Assembly: GCF_001280205.1 (NCBI RefSeq)
Contig: NZ_CP012573.1
Coordinates: forward strand, 1,984,001-2,048,000
DNA length: 64,000 nucleotides
Source: Clavibacter capsici
GTDB taxonomy: Bacteria > Actinomycetota > Actinomycetes > Actinomycetales > Microbacteriaceae
Direction: 5' to 3'
The position numbers and the translations under genes were made by a program. The notes beneath the pieces are model-generated. The model made no database searches and was not told the DNA's origin. It saw only the letters and a program-made list of their open reading frames with translations. Shown here in pieces: positions 41,457 through 48,724 of this stretch (positions within the stretch are counted from its first letter, which is position 1; each line of letters starts with the position of its first letter).

Positions 41457-42107
41457 ATGAGCATCGACGCATCCATGCTGGAAGCCACCTGGTGGGGTGT
41501 CGCAGCCGCCGGGGTCGCAGGGCTGGGCGGTCTCGCGGTCGGACTCGTCGGCCTCGCCCAGGCCAAGGCTGCTCGCAAGCTGGCCGCGGACGCGAACAAG
41601 ACCGCGCTGGACGCCGTCGAGGTAGCTCGAGAGGCAAACGCCATCTCCGTCGGAGCCAACGACTTGTCAGCCGAGGCCAACGCGATCTCTCGTCAGACGG
41701 CAGATCGGGGCATCGAGGACCACGACGTTCACTGGTACTGCGGGTGGGAGAGCCGCGGCATGTTCATGGTCCGCAATGACGGACGGGACACCGCCTACGA
41801 CGTTCGGGCCGCGATCACGGTGGAGGGAGAGCAACAGTCCTCCGACTTCCCGCGGCTAGATCCAGGTCAGCGGATCTCGATGATCTTCAAGGAGGCGGCC
41901 ACGCGAGCCGCGACTTTGGAGCAGGCGCTCGAGCGAAGAGAAGCGAGTCGGAGAACAACCGATCACTTCGGCATGTCCGTGCCAGAGCCGGTCTACATGG
42001 ACGAGATGGAGACCGCCTTCATCGTCGAGCGCATCCGGTGGAAGTCGGAGCTGGGGACCCCGCAAAAGCACGACAGCAGGTCGCCTCTGGGGCCCCCAAG
42101 CCCGTAG
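41457..42107 (+). CDS. Membrane-anchored coiled-coil protein, probable satellite cargo
   Basis: A 216-residue protein of unknown family. One N-terminal helix (about residues 10-34, GVAAAGVAGLGGLAVGLVGL) is followed by an Ala-rich predicted coiled coil (about 36-85) and a soluble domain with HWYCGWESRGMFMVRNDGRD and AYDVRAAITVEG. It is the only gene of the element transcribed towards the capsid gene, stops four bases short of it, and has its own promoter. These are features of a lysogenic-conversion or moron gene. Superinfection exclusion or defence is a guess from architecture; no catalytic motif is visible. Confidence 0.7.
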   Translation: MSIDASMLEATWWGVAAAGVAGLGGLAVGLVGLAQAKAARKLAADANKTALDAVEVAREANAISVGANDLSAEANAISRQTADRGIEDHDVHWYCGWESRGMFMVRNDGRDTAYDVRAAITVEGEQQSSDFPRLDPGQRISMIFKEAATRAATLEQALERREASRRTTDHFGMSVPEPVYMDEMETAFIVERIRWKSELGTPQKHDSRSPLGPPSP

Positions 42108-42111
42108 ACGC

Positions 42112-42954
42112 CTATGCGGCGGTCTTGATCTTCTGGAACGCGGCCGGCTGCGTGACGCCCCAGGACAGGCGCATCGTCGCCCGGATGGCGGTCCGGTCGC
42201 TCGTGAAGTAGGCCGAGCGGTCGATCTGCAGGTCGACGTCGTTGCGGCGCACGATGATGGCGCGCTCCGAGGGGATGCCCCAGACGGTGCCTGCCGTGAC
42301 ACCCGTGGACACGCGCAGCGGGACGCCGAAGATCATGCGGCGCGTCGGGTTTGCGGGGTCCGGCGTGAGCAGGCCGCGCTTGCTCGTCGTGGACTCCTTG
42401 AGCCGCGACAGGGCGAGGACGTCAGCCGGGTTGGCGACGAAGGATCCGAGCTGGAGGCCCAGGCCCTCGGCGTTGGCGACGGCCTCCGCGAACGGGTCGA
42501 GGTCCGCCCAGGTCGCGGGCTTGGCCACCGCCGTGAAGCCGGTGAGGTTCTCGAGGCCGGCGGGCTGGACGGCGCTCGCGCCCTTGGAGCCGAAGTACGC
42601 GAGGTCGATCTTCCGGGCGATGTCGCGGGCGAGGCCCTCACCGACGATGGCGGCGGCGGCCGGCGACGTGTCCGCGGCCAGCTCGTTCGTGATGACGGTC
42701 AGACCGGCGATCTTCGCGGGGACGATCACGATGTCGTCGATGGTCGGATCGGACGCGCCGATCTCGGCACCCTCCGCGACCCAGGACGCCGACGGGTCGC
42801 CGGTCACGAGCGGGATGTGGGTGCGGGTCGCGTCGGTGTTGATGACGGTGGCGACCTGCATGGCGACGGACGCGCGGTCGACGGGCAGGACGATGAGCTG
42901 CTTGATCTCGTCGGGAGAGATCGCGGCGGCGTTGGTCGAAGCGGTGGTGAGCAT
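42112..42954 (-). CDS. HK97-fold major capsid protein
   Basis: A 280-residue phage_capsid-family protein. Segments such as DATRTHIPLVTGDPSASWVA, EGAEIGASDPTIDDIVIVPAKIAGLTVITNELAADTS, DLAYFGSKGAS, FVANPADVLALSRLKEST and the C-terminal ERAIIVRRNDVDLQI ... YFTSDRTAIRATMRLSWGV form the E-loop, spine, A and P domains of HK97-type capsids. The 100-residue delta domain is absent; the N-arm starts almost at once, so assembly should need a separate scaffold, presumably the next gene upstream. AGGAGG precedes ATG 42954. It is the last gene of the leftward operon. Confidence 0.85.
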   Translation of the reverse strand: MLTTASTNAAAISPDEIKQLIVLPVDRASVAMQVATVINTDATRTHIPLVTGDPSASWVAEGAEIGASDPTIDDIVIVPAKIAGLTVITNELAADTSPAAAAIVGEGLARDIARKIDLAYFGSKGASAVQPAGLENLTGFTAVAKPATWADLDPFAEAVANAEGLGLQLGSFVANPADVLALSRLKESTTSKRGLLTPDPANPTRRMIFGVPLRVSTGVTAGTVWGIPSERAIIVRRNDVDLQIDRSAYFTSDRTAIRATMRLSWGVTQPAAFQKIKTAA

Positions 42955-43026
42955 GGGGGCCTCCTATGGGCGCAGTGAGCTACAGAGTGGTCATGTGCTG
43001 ACTGCCCGCATGGGGCGAATCCGATA

Positions 43027-43067
43027 GGGGCGCAAGGCCTCGTGTCACAAACGATACCCTGCGCCCC
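43027..43067. promoter_or_regulatory. Hairpin between the scaffold-like and capsid genes
   Basis: GGGGCGCAAGG and CCTGCGCCCC pair (with one bulged base) around a roughly 20-base loop in the 122-base gap. It could be a partial terminator or mRNA processing signal that sets the ratio of scaffold to capsid. This is based on structure only. Confidence 0.35.
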
Positions 43068-43076
43068 GACATTGCG

Positions 43077-43520
43077 CTACCGGATGAGCGACGACCAGGT
43101 GGCCGAGGAGCCGCCGCTGAACGACTCGCCACCGGTCAGGGTCACGCCCGGCTTGAACAGGTGCGGGCGCTCGTCCTTCGCCGTCGCCAGCGCCGCGGCG
43201 GTCGCGTCCGGGTCCAGCAGCCCGTCCTCGCCCAGCAGGTCCGCGACGCTCGTCTGCGCCACGAGGTCCGGGATGGCCGTGGGCACGACGCCCGCCTCGG
43301 CGGCGGCGCGCTCGAACGCGGCACGCTGGAACCCCTGCACGGTCCCGGTCAGGCCGTCGCGCTGCGTCTCCGCCTCGCGCAGGCGGGCACGGACCTTGGC
43401 CTCGTCGGCGCGCTTCTCGCGCAGCATCGCGGCGAGGCGGTCGGCCGGCAGCTGGGCCAGCTGGTCGTCCTCCACCTCGGGGGTCTCGGTCGTCGTCTCG
43501 GCGGCGGGGGCATCAGACAT
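43077..43520 (-). CDS. Scaffolding-like protein
   Basis: A 147-residue acidic protein. After an Asp/Glu/Pro/Thr-rich start, residues 25-75 form a predicted coiled coil (DRLAAMLREKRADEAKVRAR, RLREAETQRDG). The rest is helical with a short Gly/Ser-rich end (GGESFSGGSSATW). Size, charge, coiled coil and position directly before a capsid gene without delta domain fit a phage scaffolding protein. There is no protease gene to remove it. It starts 8 bases inside the end of the terminase nuclease gene. Confidence 0.6.
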   Translation of the reverse strand: MSDAPAAETTTETPEVEDDQLAQLPADRLAAMLREKRADEAKVRARLREAETQRDGLTGTVQGFQRAAFERAAAEAGVVPTAIPDLVAQTSVADLLGEDGLLDPDATAAALATAKDERPHLFKPGVTLTGGESFSGGSSATWSSLIR

Positions 43521-44202
43521 CGGTGGTCTCCTTCATCAGGTCGTGCGCGGACTCGATCACGGCAGGTCTGCCGATCGTGTTGGGCTGGAACACGGCGAGC
43601 GCCAACGCGCTCACGAGGTCCCCGTGCCCCTCCCCGGCCTTCCGCTGCACCTCGAAGGTGTCGCGGCCGGCCGCGGAAATCTTCTGGCGGAAGCTGGTCA
43701 GCTCCCGCTCGAGCTGGTCACCGAGCACCAGCCCCTTGGCGATGCGCAGCGTCCCCGTCTGGAGGCGCACCTGGATGGCCGCCAGCAGGTCCCGCTTCGG
43801 GACGTTCCAGCCGTGGCGCTTGAGGCCGCCGGTCGCCGTCACCGCGATGGGCGGGCAGACACCGAACGGGTCCGTGTTCCACTCCGCGTACACCATGTCC
43901 CGCACTGCGCGGCCGACACCGGACCCGTCCAGCAGCAGCATGGCGTCGATCATCGACGGCCGGCGCATCAGCCCGGCCACATCACCCACCACGACGTCGT
44001 AGGGCGTCTGGAGCTCCCACCGCGTTAAGTGGCGGACGTGCAGCTCCTCACGCACCTGCGGGCCGAAGGTCTCCGGCTGACGCCAGAACTGGCCCAGCGA
44101 CACCATCGGCGGCAGCACCAGCACACGCTCCACCACAGCCAGCGCCGAGTTGTCCTGCCCCTGCCCGAGGTCCAAGCCCACAGTCATGCATCCAGTAGTC
44201 AT
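43513..44202 (-). CDS. Large terminase, nuclease subunit (split TerL)
   Basis: A 229-residue protein with the RNase H-like nuclease fold of TerL. The acidic residues expected at the active site are visible in TVGLDLGQGQDNSALAVV, in AMLLLDGSGVGRAVRD and in the C-terminal GHGDLVSALALAVF. No ATPase motif is present; that domain is encoded by the preceding gene. ATG 44202 shares one base with the preceding TGA (TGATG), favouring reinitiation. An in-frame ATG at 44187 is an alternative. In most phages the two domains are one protein of about 480 residues. Confidence 0.82.
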   Translation of the reverse strand: MTTGCMTVGLDLGQGQDNSALAVVERVLVLPPMVSLGQFWRQPETFGPQVREELHVRHLTRWELQTPYDVVVGDVAGLMRRPSMIDAMLLLDGSGVGRAVRDMVYAEWNTDPFGVCPPIAVTATGGLKRHGWNVPKRDLLAAIQVRLQTGTLRIAKGLVLGDQLERELTSFRQKISAAGRDTFEVQRKAGEGHGDLVSALALAVFQPNTIGRPAVIESAHDLMKETTDV

Positions 44203-44951
44203 CACAGCTCCAGAGGTCGAACGGTCGAAGAGAACGCGGCACGGACCATCTCCGCGCCGAACAGCTGCGAGTCGGTGTCCCCGAACTCGCACAGGTAGTC
44301 AGAGGCGAACGTGAACGAGCCCAACGCCGCCCGCACCTCCGCGATGCGCTCCGGCGTGTACTGGTCCGACTCGTGCACGGTCACCTTGTGCCGCTCCCAC
44401 GCGTTCACCGGATCCTCGTGCAGCTCGAAGAACCACCCCCGCCGGCCCCACGGGGTGCTCAGAGCCACGATCTGCCCCGAGCTGGCCACCATCGGCAAGC
44501 ACGACGCGAACACGTCATCCTCGACACGCGACGCCTCATCGATGATGAGCAGCTCCACGCCCGAGAACCCCCGGATACCGCCCTCACTGCCCGGCAGGGA
44601 CACGATGCGCGACCCGTTCGCCAGAGCCAGCTCCGCGCTGTTCGACTTCGCCGCCCGCGGCTGCTCACCCATGCCCCGGTACAACGTCGCCACCCGGCCC
44701 AGCTGCTCATCCGACTGCCGCTGCGTCGGAGACACGATCAGCACCAGACAGCCCGGCCGGTAGACCGCACGGTGCAGCGCCCGATAGCCGACCGTCGTGG
44801 ACTTCCCCACCTGGCGGGCACACAGCACCAGCGCACGAGAGGCCCGCGAGCGCAGCAGGTCCGCCTGCCACGGCTCCGGCTCCAGCCCCAGCCCGCCCGC
44901 GAACACCGCGGGATCCAGAGCAGCGGCCAGATCCTCAGCCAGGCCGGTCAT
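44202..44951 (-). CDS. Large terminase, ATPase subunit (split TerL)
   Basis: A 249-residue packaging motor ATPase. Walker A is LVLCARQVGKSTT, Walker B with the catalytic Glu is ELLIIDEASRV, and the coupling motif is ALSTPWGRRGW. The N-terminal PEPWQADLLRS is the adenine-binding Q motif. It ends CEFGDTDSQLFGAEMVRAAF, where the nuclease domain would normally follow. ATG 44951 overlaps the small terminase stop (ATGA). Confidence 0.85.
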   Translation of the reverse strand: MTGLAEDLAAALDPAVFAGGLGLEPEPWQADLLRSRASRALVLCARQVGKSTTVGYRALHRAVYRPGCLVLIVSPTQRQSDEQLGRVATLYRGMGEQPRAAKSNSAELALANGSRIVSLPGSEGGIRGFSGVELLIIDEASRVEDDVFASCLPMVASSGQIVALSTPWGRRGWFFELHEDPVNAWERHKVTVHESDQYTPERIAEVRAALGSFTFASDYLCEFGDTDSQLFGAEMVRAAFSSTVRPLEL

Positions 44952-45439
44952 GCCTCCGCCTGCAACGCACGGGCCACGGCGGCAGCAGCATCCGGGTACG
45001 GGGTCAGGGCACCCAGCAGGCGGCCCCGGATCTCCCCCCACTCCGGCGACGTCGACACGTTGAGGATCTGCACCTGCGGGCGCTCGTCCAACTCCCCGGT
45101 CAGCTTGGCCAGCAGCTCCACCAGGCCCCGCAGCTCACGGACAGCGGCAAGAGACACGCCGGCTTGGCCGTCCGCCGTCGCCGCCTCGAGGATCCCGGAG
45201 GCTCGGGTGTAGAGATCCTCGACCCGGTCGATGGCCTTCACTGCCCCCGCGGTCTCCCGCTTGGCGGCCACCGCCTTGAGGGACGGGGACAGGTGGGAGT
45301 CCCGGTGCCGGCGCACGGCGTCACGTGAGAACGACCCGTAATGCTCGGCTACCGCCACGTTCGACTTGCCGCCGGCCATGTCGGCCTCGATGTCTGCACG
45401 GTCGGGGTGCTGGCAGATGAGGCACCGGGACTCACCCAC
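44948..45439 (-). CDS. Small terminase-like DNA-binding protein
   Basis: A 163-residue protein. It begins with CLICQHPDRADIEADMAGGK, then an HTH-like stretch NVAVAEHYGSFSRDAVRRHRDSHL, a pattern widespread just upstream of TerL in actinophages. The middle is helical (GVSLAAVRELRGLVELLAKLTGEL) and may form the oligomer. It probably recognises the satellite's pac or cos site, giving specificity for its own DNA. GTG 45439 follows GAGGAGG. Assignment rests on position and HTH. Confidence 0.68.
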   Translation of the reverse strand: MGESRCLICQHPDRADIEADMAGGKSNVAVAEHYGSFSRDAVRRHRDSHLSPSLKAVAAKRETAGAVKAIDRVEDLYTRASGILEAATADGQAGVSLAAVRELRGLVELLAKLTGELDERPQVQILNVSTSPEWGEIRGRLLGALTPYPDAAAAVARALQAEA

Positions 45440-45692
45440 CGCGCACCTCCTCGCGCTGCGCGGTCATCTCGGCCACCTGCGCGCGCAGCTGCCTGGACTC
45501 CACCCGGTAGTAGGCGGCCTCATCCTGGAGGGCCTGCACGTAGCGGTAGATCGGGCTGTGCAGCGAGGGGATGTTGTCCCGCAGCATGCCGGTGGCGATG
45601 GCGTAGTTCCTGAGCAGGGCCTTCCGGCGGGTCACCGGGTTGCCGTCCCCTGCGCGCGCTTCGGCGCGGTCGGCCCCCTGATCCTGTGTCAA
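45432..45692 (-). CDS. Hypothetical satellite protein
   Basis: An 86-residue protein, largely helical (NPVTRRKALLRNYAIATGML, YVQALQDEAAYYRVESRQLR), with a C-terminal predicted coiled coil. The likely start is TTG 45692, whose bases overlap the previous stop. It has no recognised family. Its place between the replication and terminase genes suggests a packaging or regulatory accessory. Confidence 0.6.
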   Translation of the reverse strand: MTQDQGADRAEARAGDGNPVTRRKALLRNYAIATGMLRDNIPSLHSPIYRYVQALQDEAAYYRVESRQLRAQVAEMTAQREEVRGG

Positions 45693-46027
45693 GAGCCCTC
45701 CCCCACATCCCCGTCATTCCGGGCTTCTTCCTCCGGTGTGTGCTGCGTGGTCACAGTCGGATCCACCCGCGCGCGCTTCCGCGGGGATCGTGCGCGGATA
45801 GGAGCCTCTGTCCCCGGCCGGTCGGGGTTGATGCGCTGTTCTGCTTTCCACACCGCTCGTGCCTGGTTACGCGTGAAGCCCTTGTAGCGGGGGTCGTCGG
45901 GGTCGGGCCGGTTGGGGTCGAGGAAGTCCTGGTACTTCTTCTGGTCGCGCAGCATCGCCTTGATGGCTGCGAGCTGGTCGCCGTTGTGCTTGGCGAGGTA
46001 GTGAGCGAAGGGGGGCGGCTGGTCCAT
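45689..46027 (-). CDS. Hypothetical satellite protein
   Basis: A 112-residue charged protein starting MDQPPPFAHYLAKHNGDQLA at ATG 46027. A helical first part (QLAAIKAMLRDQKKYQDFL) and NQARAVWKAEQRIN are followed by a basic, probably disordered tail (RARSPRKRARVDP). I recognise no family. The GTGTTG repeat array lies immediately upstream, so it is the first gene after the putative origin. Confidence 0.6.
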   Translation of the reverse strand: MDQPPPFAHYLAKHNGDQLAAIKAMLRDQKKYQDFLDPNRPDPDDPRYKGFTRNQARAVWKAEQRINPDRPGTEAPIRARSPRKRARVDPTVTTQHTPEEEARNDGDVGEGS

Positions 46028-46043
46028 GACAGTCCTTTGGTCG

Positions 46044-46124
46044 GTGTTGCGACGGGGTGTTGGGGTGTTGGGAGTGTTGCTGTGTTGGGATCGACTCAGT
46101 CGGGGCTTGTAACACTTTCAACAC
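46044..46124. repeat. GTGTTG iteron-like array, putative replication origin
   Basis: GTGTTG starts at 46044, 46057, 46065, 46074 and 46082 (steps of 13, 8, 9 and 8), with one inverted copy CAACAC at 46119-46124. The array overlaps the end of the RepA-like gene, the place where phage-island origins with iterons are found. The region is also less GC-rich than its surroundings. Confidence 0.5.
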
Positions 46125-47100
46125 ATGTAACAGGGGGTATAGGGAGGGGGCCATAGAGGCCTCGGGCGAGCTGTTGGATGCGGTTGGCGCGGGCGAGTCG
46201 TGACAGGTAGGTCGCGATCTGCTCGGGCCCGATGTTGACGAGCAGGGCGAGGTCGCGGGCCTTGATGCCTTCGGGGTGGTCCTGGAGCTTGGTGACGATC
46301 TCGGCGGAGCGGTCGTTGAGGTTGGCCGTGGCTCGCGTGGTCTGGGCGCTGCGGGCGGCGGTAGTGAGGTCGTCGCCGTCGAGGGTCCACCGGCCGGCGT
46401 CATCGAGGCGCATCTGGTACTCGCCTTCGGCTGCGTCGCGACTGGTGACGCGGAGGGTGGCGGTGGGGGTGTTCCGTTCCCGGGTGATGGCGAGGATGCT
46501 GTCGGCCGCTCCAGCGAGTCCCTGCGTGCCGGACACGGAGTCGAGGAAGTCGGTGGAGTCGGCCTTGCGGGTGTGATGGACGACCACCACGGATCCACCG
46601 GGCACGCTGTCAGCAGCAGCCTTGAGGAGTCCGGCGATCCGGTAGTCGCGCTCGTAGCTGGTCTCCCCCGAGTTGGCGGACGGCATGACCTTGCCGAGGG
46701 TGTCGAGGATCACGAGCGGGTTGGCCTCACGGTGACGCTCCATGAACGCGTGCGCTGAAGCGAGCACGTTCTGCGTCTCGATGATGAAGTCCAAGCCCTC
46801 GGGGGGCTCGGTGACGCCGAGCGACCGGAGGCGCGACTGGAGGCGCTTCTTGCCGTCCTCGAGGGCGAGGTACAGCACGGGGCGGCGGTCCACGGTGAGG
46901 GTGCCGAGCGCGGTCCCTCCGGAGGCGCAGGCCACGGCAACGCCGAGCACGAACCAGGACTTGCCGATCTTCGGGGACGCGACGAGGAGGGAGAGGCCCT
47001 GGGGGATGATGCCGGGGATGACGTACTCCAGCGGCGGGAACGTCTGGTCCATGAGCCACTGGGCGCTGAACGCGGAGGTGAGGGGGTCAGGGGTGGTCAC
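46096..47100 (-). CDS. RepA-like AAA/RecA-fold replicative ATPase
   Basis: A 334-residue protein of the RepA/AAA_25 group, used as a hexameric helicase by plasmids and satellites. Walker A is LLVASPKIGKSWF, Walker B PLVILDTLGKV, and VVVVHHTRKAD is the conserved sensor histidine region. A C-terminal winged-helix-like part (EIVTKLQDHPEGIKARDLAL) may bind DNA. GTG 47100 overlaps the preceding stop by 4 bases. A longer in-frame reading through upstream genes is an artefact. The gene ends among GTGTTG repeats, its probable target. No primase domain is seen. Confidence 0.8.
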   Translation of the reverse strand: MTTPDPLTSAFSAQWLMDQTFPPLEYVIPGIIPQGLSLLVASPKIGKSWFVLGVAVACASGGTALGTLTVDRRPVLYLALEDGKKRLQSRLRSLGVTEPPEGLDFIIETQNVLASAHAFMERHREANPLVILDTLGKVMPSANSGETSYERDYRIAGLLKAAADSVPGGSVVVVHHTRKADSTDFLDSVSGTQGLAGAADSILAITRERNTPTATLRVTSRDAAEGEYQMRLDDAGRWTLDGDDLTTAARSAQTTRATANLNDRSAEIVTKLQDHPEGIKARDLALLVNIGPEQIATYLSRLARANRIQQLARGLYGPLPIPPVTCVESVTSPD

Positions 47101-47435
47101 CGGGTGGCCTCCCCGAAGAACCGCGCGGCCTCGCGCTGGAAGTGGCCGTCGAGCCGTCGCTGCCGGATGGCGCGCACCTGCTGGGGGGTGTTGAACGCGA
47201 GCAGGTAGTAGCGCTCCCGGTCGCTGAGGAGGCATTCGATGGTGGGTCGGAGCGAGTCGCGGCCGGACTGCCAGGCGAACCAGAACAGCTGCGAGAGCGC
47301 CGGGGAGAGCTGGTGGACGCCGACGCGCTCCATGAGGAGGTCGGTGCCCAGCTGCTCGAGGTACGCCTCGGCGGCCGGCGGCAGGGTGATGCGCTCGGCG
47401 TAGGTCGTTTCCCGGGGCCCGCCCGGTGTGGTCAC
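47097..47435 (-). CDS. Hypothetical satellite protein
   Basis: A 112-residue protein between the excisionase-like and RepA-like genes. Segments are AYLEQLGTDLLMERVGVHQL, LSQLFWFAWQSGRDSLRP and ERYYLLAFNTPQQVRAIRQR. Helical, with no known motif. GTG 47435 lies 3 bases after the previous stop. A role in replication is suggested only by position. Confidence 0.6.
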   Translation of the reverse strand: MTTPGGPRETTYAERITLPPAAEAYLEQLGTDLLMERVGVHQLSPALSQLFWFAWQSGRDSLRPTIECLLSDRERYYLLAFNTPQQVRAIRQRRLDGHFQREAARFFGEATR

Positions 47436-47438
47436 GGC

Positions 47439-47663
47439 CTACTCCGTTGCCGCGCTGACGAGCGCGAGGAGCTGAGCGGTGGGCACGAGGATGCGGTGCC
47501 CGATCTTGACGGACGGGATCTCGCCGGCACGGACGGCGGCGTACGCGGACTGCCGGCCGATGCCGAGCAGCTCGGCGGCCTCGGTGACGGTGACAGTGAG
47601 ACGGGTGCGGGCGTCGTCGGCGCTCAGGGCGCGGGCGGGCGGGGAAGCAGGAATGCGGGACAC
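47439..47663 (-). CDS. AlpA/MerR-type HTH excisionase
   Basis: A 74-residue protein with a single HTH_17 domain: VTVTEAAELLGIGRQSAYAAV, then RAGEIPSVKIGHRILVPTAQL. This is the standard form of excisionases and directionality factors in actinobacterial elements; AlpA-like proteins also activate satellite gene expression. GTG 47663 follows GGAGA. It is the first gene of the leftward operon and faces the repressor gene, as expected for a lysis-lysogeny switch. Confidence 0.75.
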   Translation of the reverse strand: MSRIPASPPARALSADDARTRLTVTVTEAAELLGIGRQSAYAAVRAGEIPSVKIGHRILVPTAQLLALVSAATE

Positions 47664-47838
47664 GGGGTCTCCAGATGGCTGAGATCAGCAGTGGAAATCG
47701 TGAGCCGGACCCGCCGTGCCTTCGATGCAGATGCCGCCCAGCAGCACCGGGCGCACGATCAGTCTGGCACAAGATGACCCCATGCGCTACCTAATGCCAG
47801 CGACACGCGGTACAGTATGCGATAACGGAAGGATCCAC
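47664..47838. promoter_or_regulatory. Divergent control region of the satellite
   Basis: The 175 bases between the AlpA-like and XRE genes must hold both promoters. Rightwards, TACAGT and GGAAGGA precede ATG 47839. ATGCGCTA (about 47782) and ATGCGATA (about 47817) are two similar octamers that could be repressor half-sites. This is the expected target of the XRE protein. Confidence 0.4.
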
Positions 47839-48456
47839 ATGGCGAGGCAGAGAGCAGCAGGAACTATCGACGCGGAGGACGTGCTGGCGGACCGCATCCG
47901 CATGGAGCGGAAGGCGCGCGGGTGGTCGTACGAGCGGCTGGCGGCGCTGATGGCGGAGGCGGGCTGCCCCATCCACCCGACGGCGCTGACCAAGATCGAG
48001 CAGGGCAAGCCACGACGACGCATCGTCGTGAACGAGCTGATGGCCCTGGTGCAGGTGTTCGGCGGCACGGTGGACGACTGGCTCCTCGGTGCCGACGCCT
48101 CGCGGGTGGACGAGGGCCTGCGGGCGTTCTACGAGGCCGCCACGGCGCTCGAGGGCGTCCGGCGCGAGACCGCCCGCTACGTGAGTGCAGTGGATGACGC
48201 ACGGGCGCGGATGTCACCGGCCCTGCGCGACCGCATCACGACGACACGGGACGACACCCTGGCCCGGCTCCGCGCCGATGTCGAGACGGACGAGCGCCCC
48301 CCGGTGGGTGGCTGGTACGTCGGGGAGTTCTCCGTCCCCCTCACGCTTGCGGCTCGCGACGTCCTCAGCGACGACGAGCTGCTGGACCCCGTGGAGTGGT
48401 CTAACTCCACCCGATACGCCGACTGGCAGACCAACGAGAGGAACGACGATGACTGA
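47839..48456 (+). CDS. XRE-family transcriptional regulator (satellite repressor candidate)
   Basis: A 205-residue regulator. The N-terminal HTH spans about residues 14-75: LADRIRMERKARGWSYERLA, ALMAEAGCPIHPTALTKIEQ, GKPRRRIVVNELMALVQVFG. The C-terminal 120 residues are helical and unlike a CI peptidase, so induction would be by an anti-repressor or helper-phage protein rather than RecA cleavage. ATG 47839 has GGAAGGA at good spacing; upstream in-frame starts lack one. It heads the rightward operon with the integrase. Confidence 0.78.
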   Translation: MARQRAAGTIDAEDVLADRIRMERKARGWSYERLAALMAEAGCPIHPTALTKIEQGKPRRRIVVNELMALVQVFGGTVDDWLLGADASRVDEGLRAFYEAATALEGVRRETARYVSAVDDARARMSPALRDRITTTRDDTLARLRADVETDERPPVGGWYVGEFSVPLTLAARDVLSDDELLDPVEWSNSTRYADWQTNERNDDD

Positions 48457-48724
48457 CCCCACCCCTCCCCCGAACTCCGACGAGTTCACCGGACAACTCC
48501 GGCAGCTCCGGCCGCACTTCGACGGCATCCGCACCCTGCAGCGGGGCTACGCCATGCACGTTGAGGACGTCGCGCGAGCCCTCCGCGCCGAGCCCTCGGA
48601 GGAGTTCGGGGCCGAGTGGCTCGCCATGACGCAGAGCACCGACCCCGATACCCGCCAGATCGTGGCCGACGTCCGAGCCCGGCCCGTCTGGATCGACAAG
48701 CACGAGGGGTCCGACCGTGGCTGA
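48449..48724 (+). CDS. Hypothetical protein between repressor and integrase
   Basis: A 91-residue protein starting MTDPTPPPNSDEFTGQLRQL. It overlaps the regulator by 8 bases (ATGACTGA) and the integrase by 8 bases, so all three are co-translated. It is mostly helical and acidic, with no recognised domain. Confidence 0.6.
   Translation: MTDPTPPPNSDEFTGQLRQLRPHFDGIRTLQRGYAMHVEDVARALRAEPSEEFGAEWLAMTQSTDPDTRQIVADVRARPVWIDKHEGSDRG

Noticed and set aside
47101-47772. N-terminal 224-residue extension of the RepA-like protein
   Set aside because: It reads through the excisionase-like and 112-residue genes in another frame. GTG 47100 with the 4-base overlap is the natural start.
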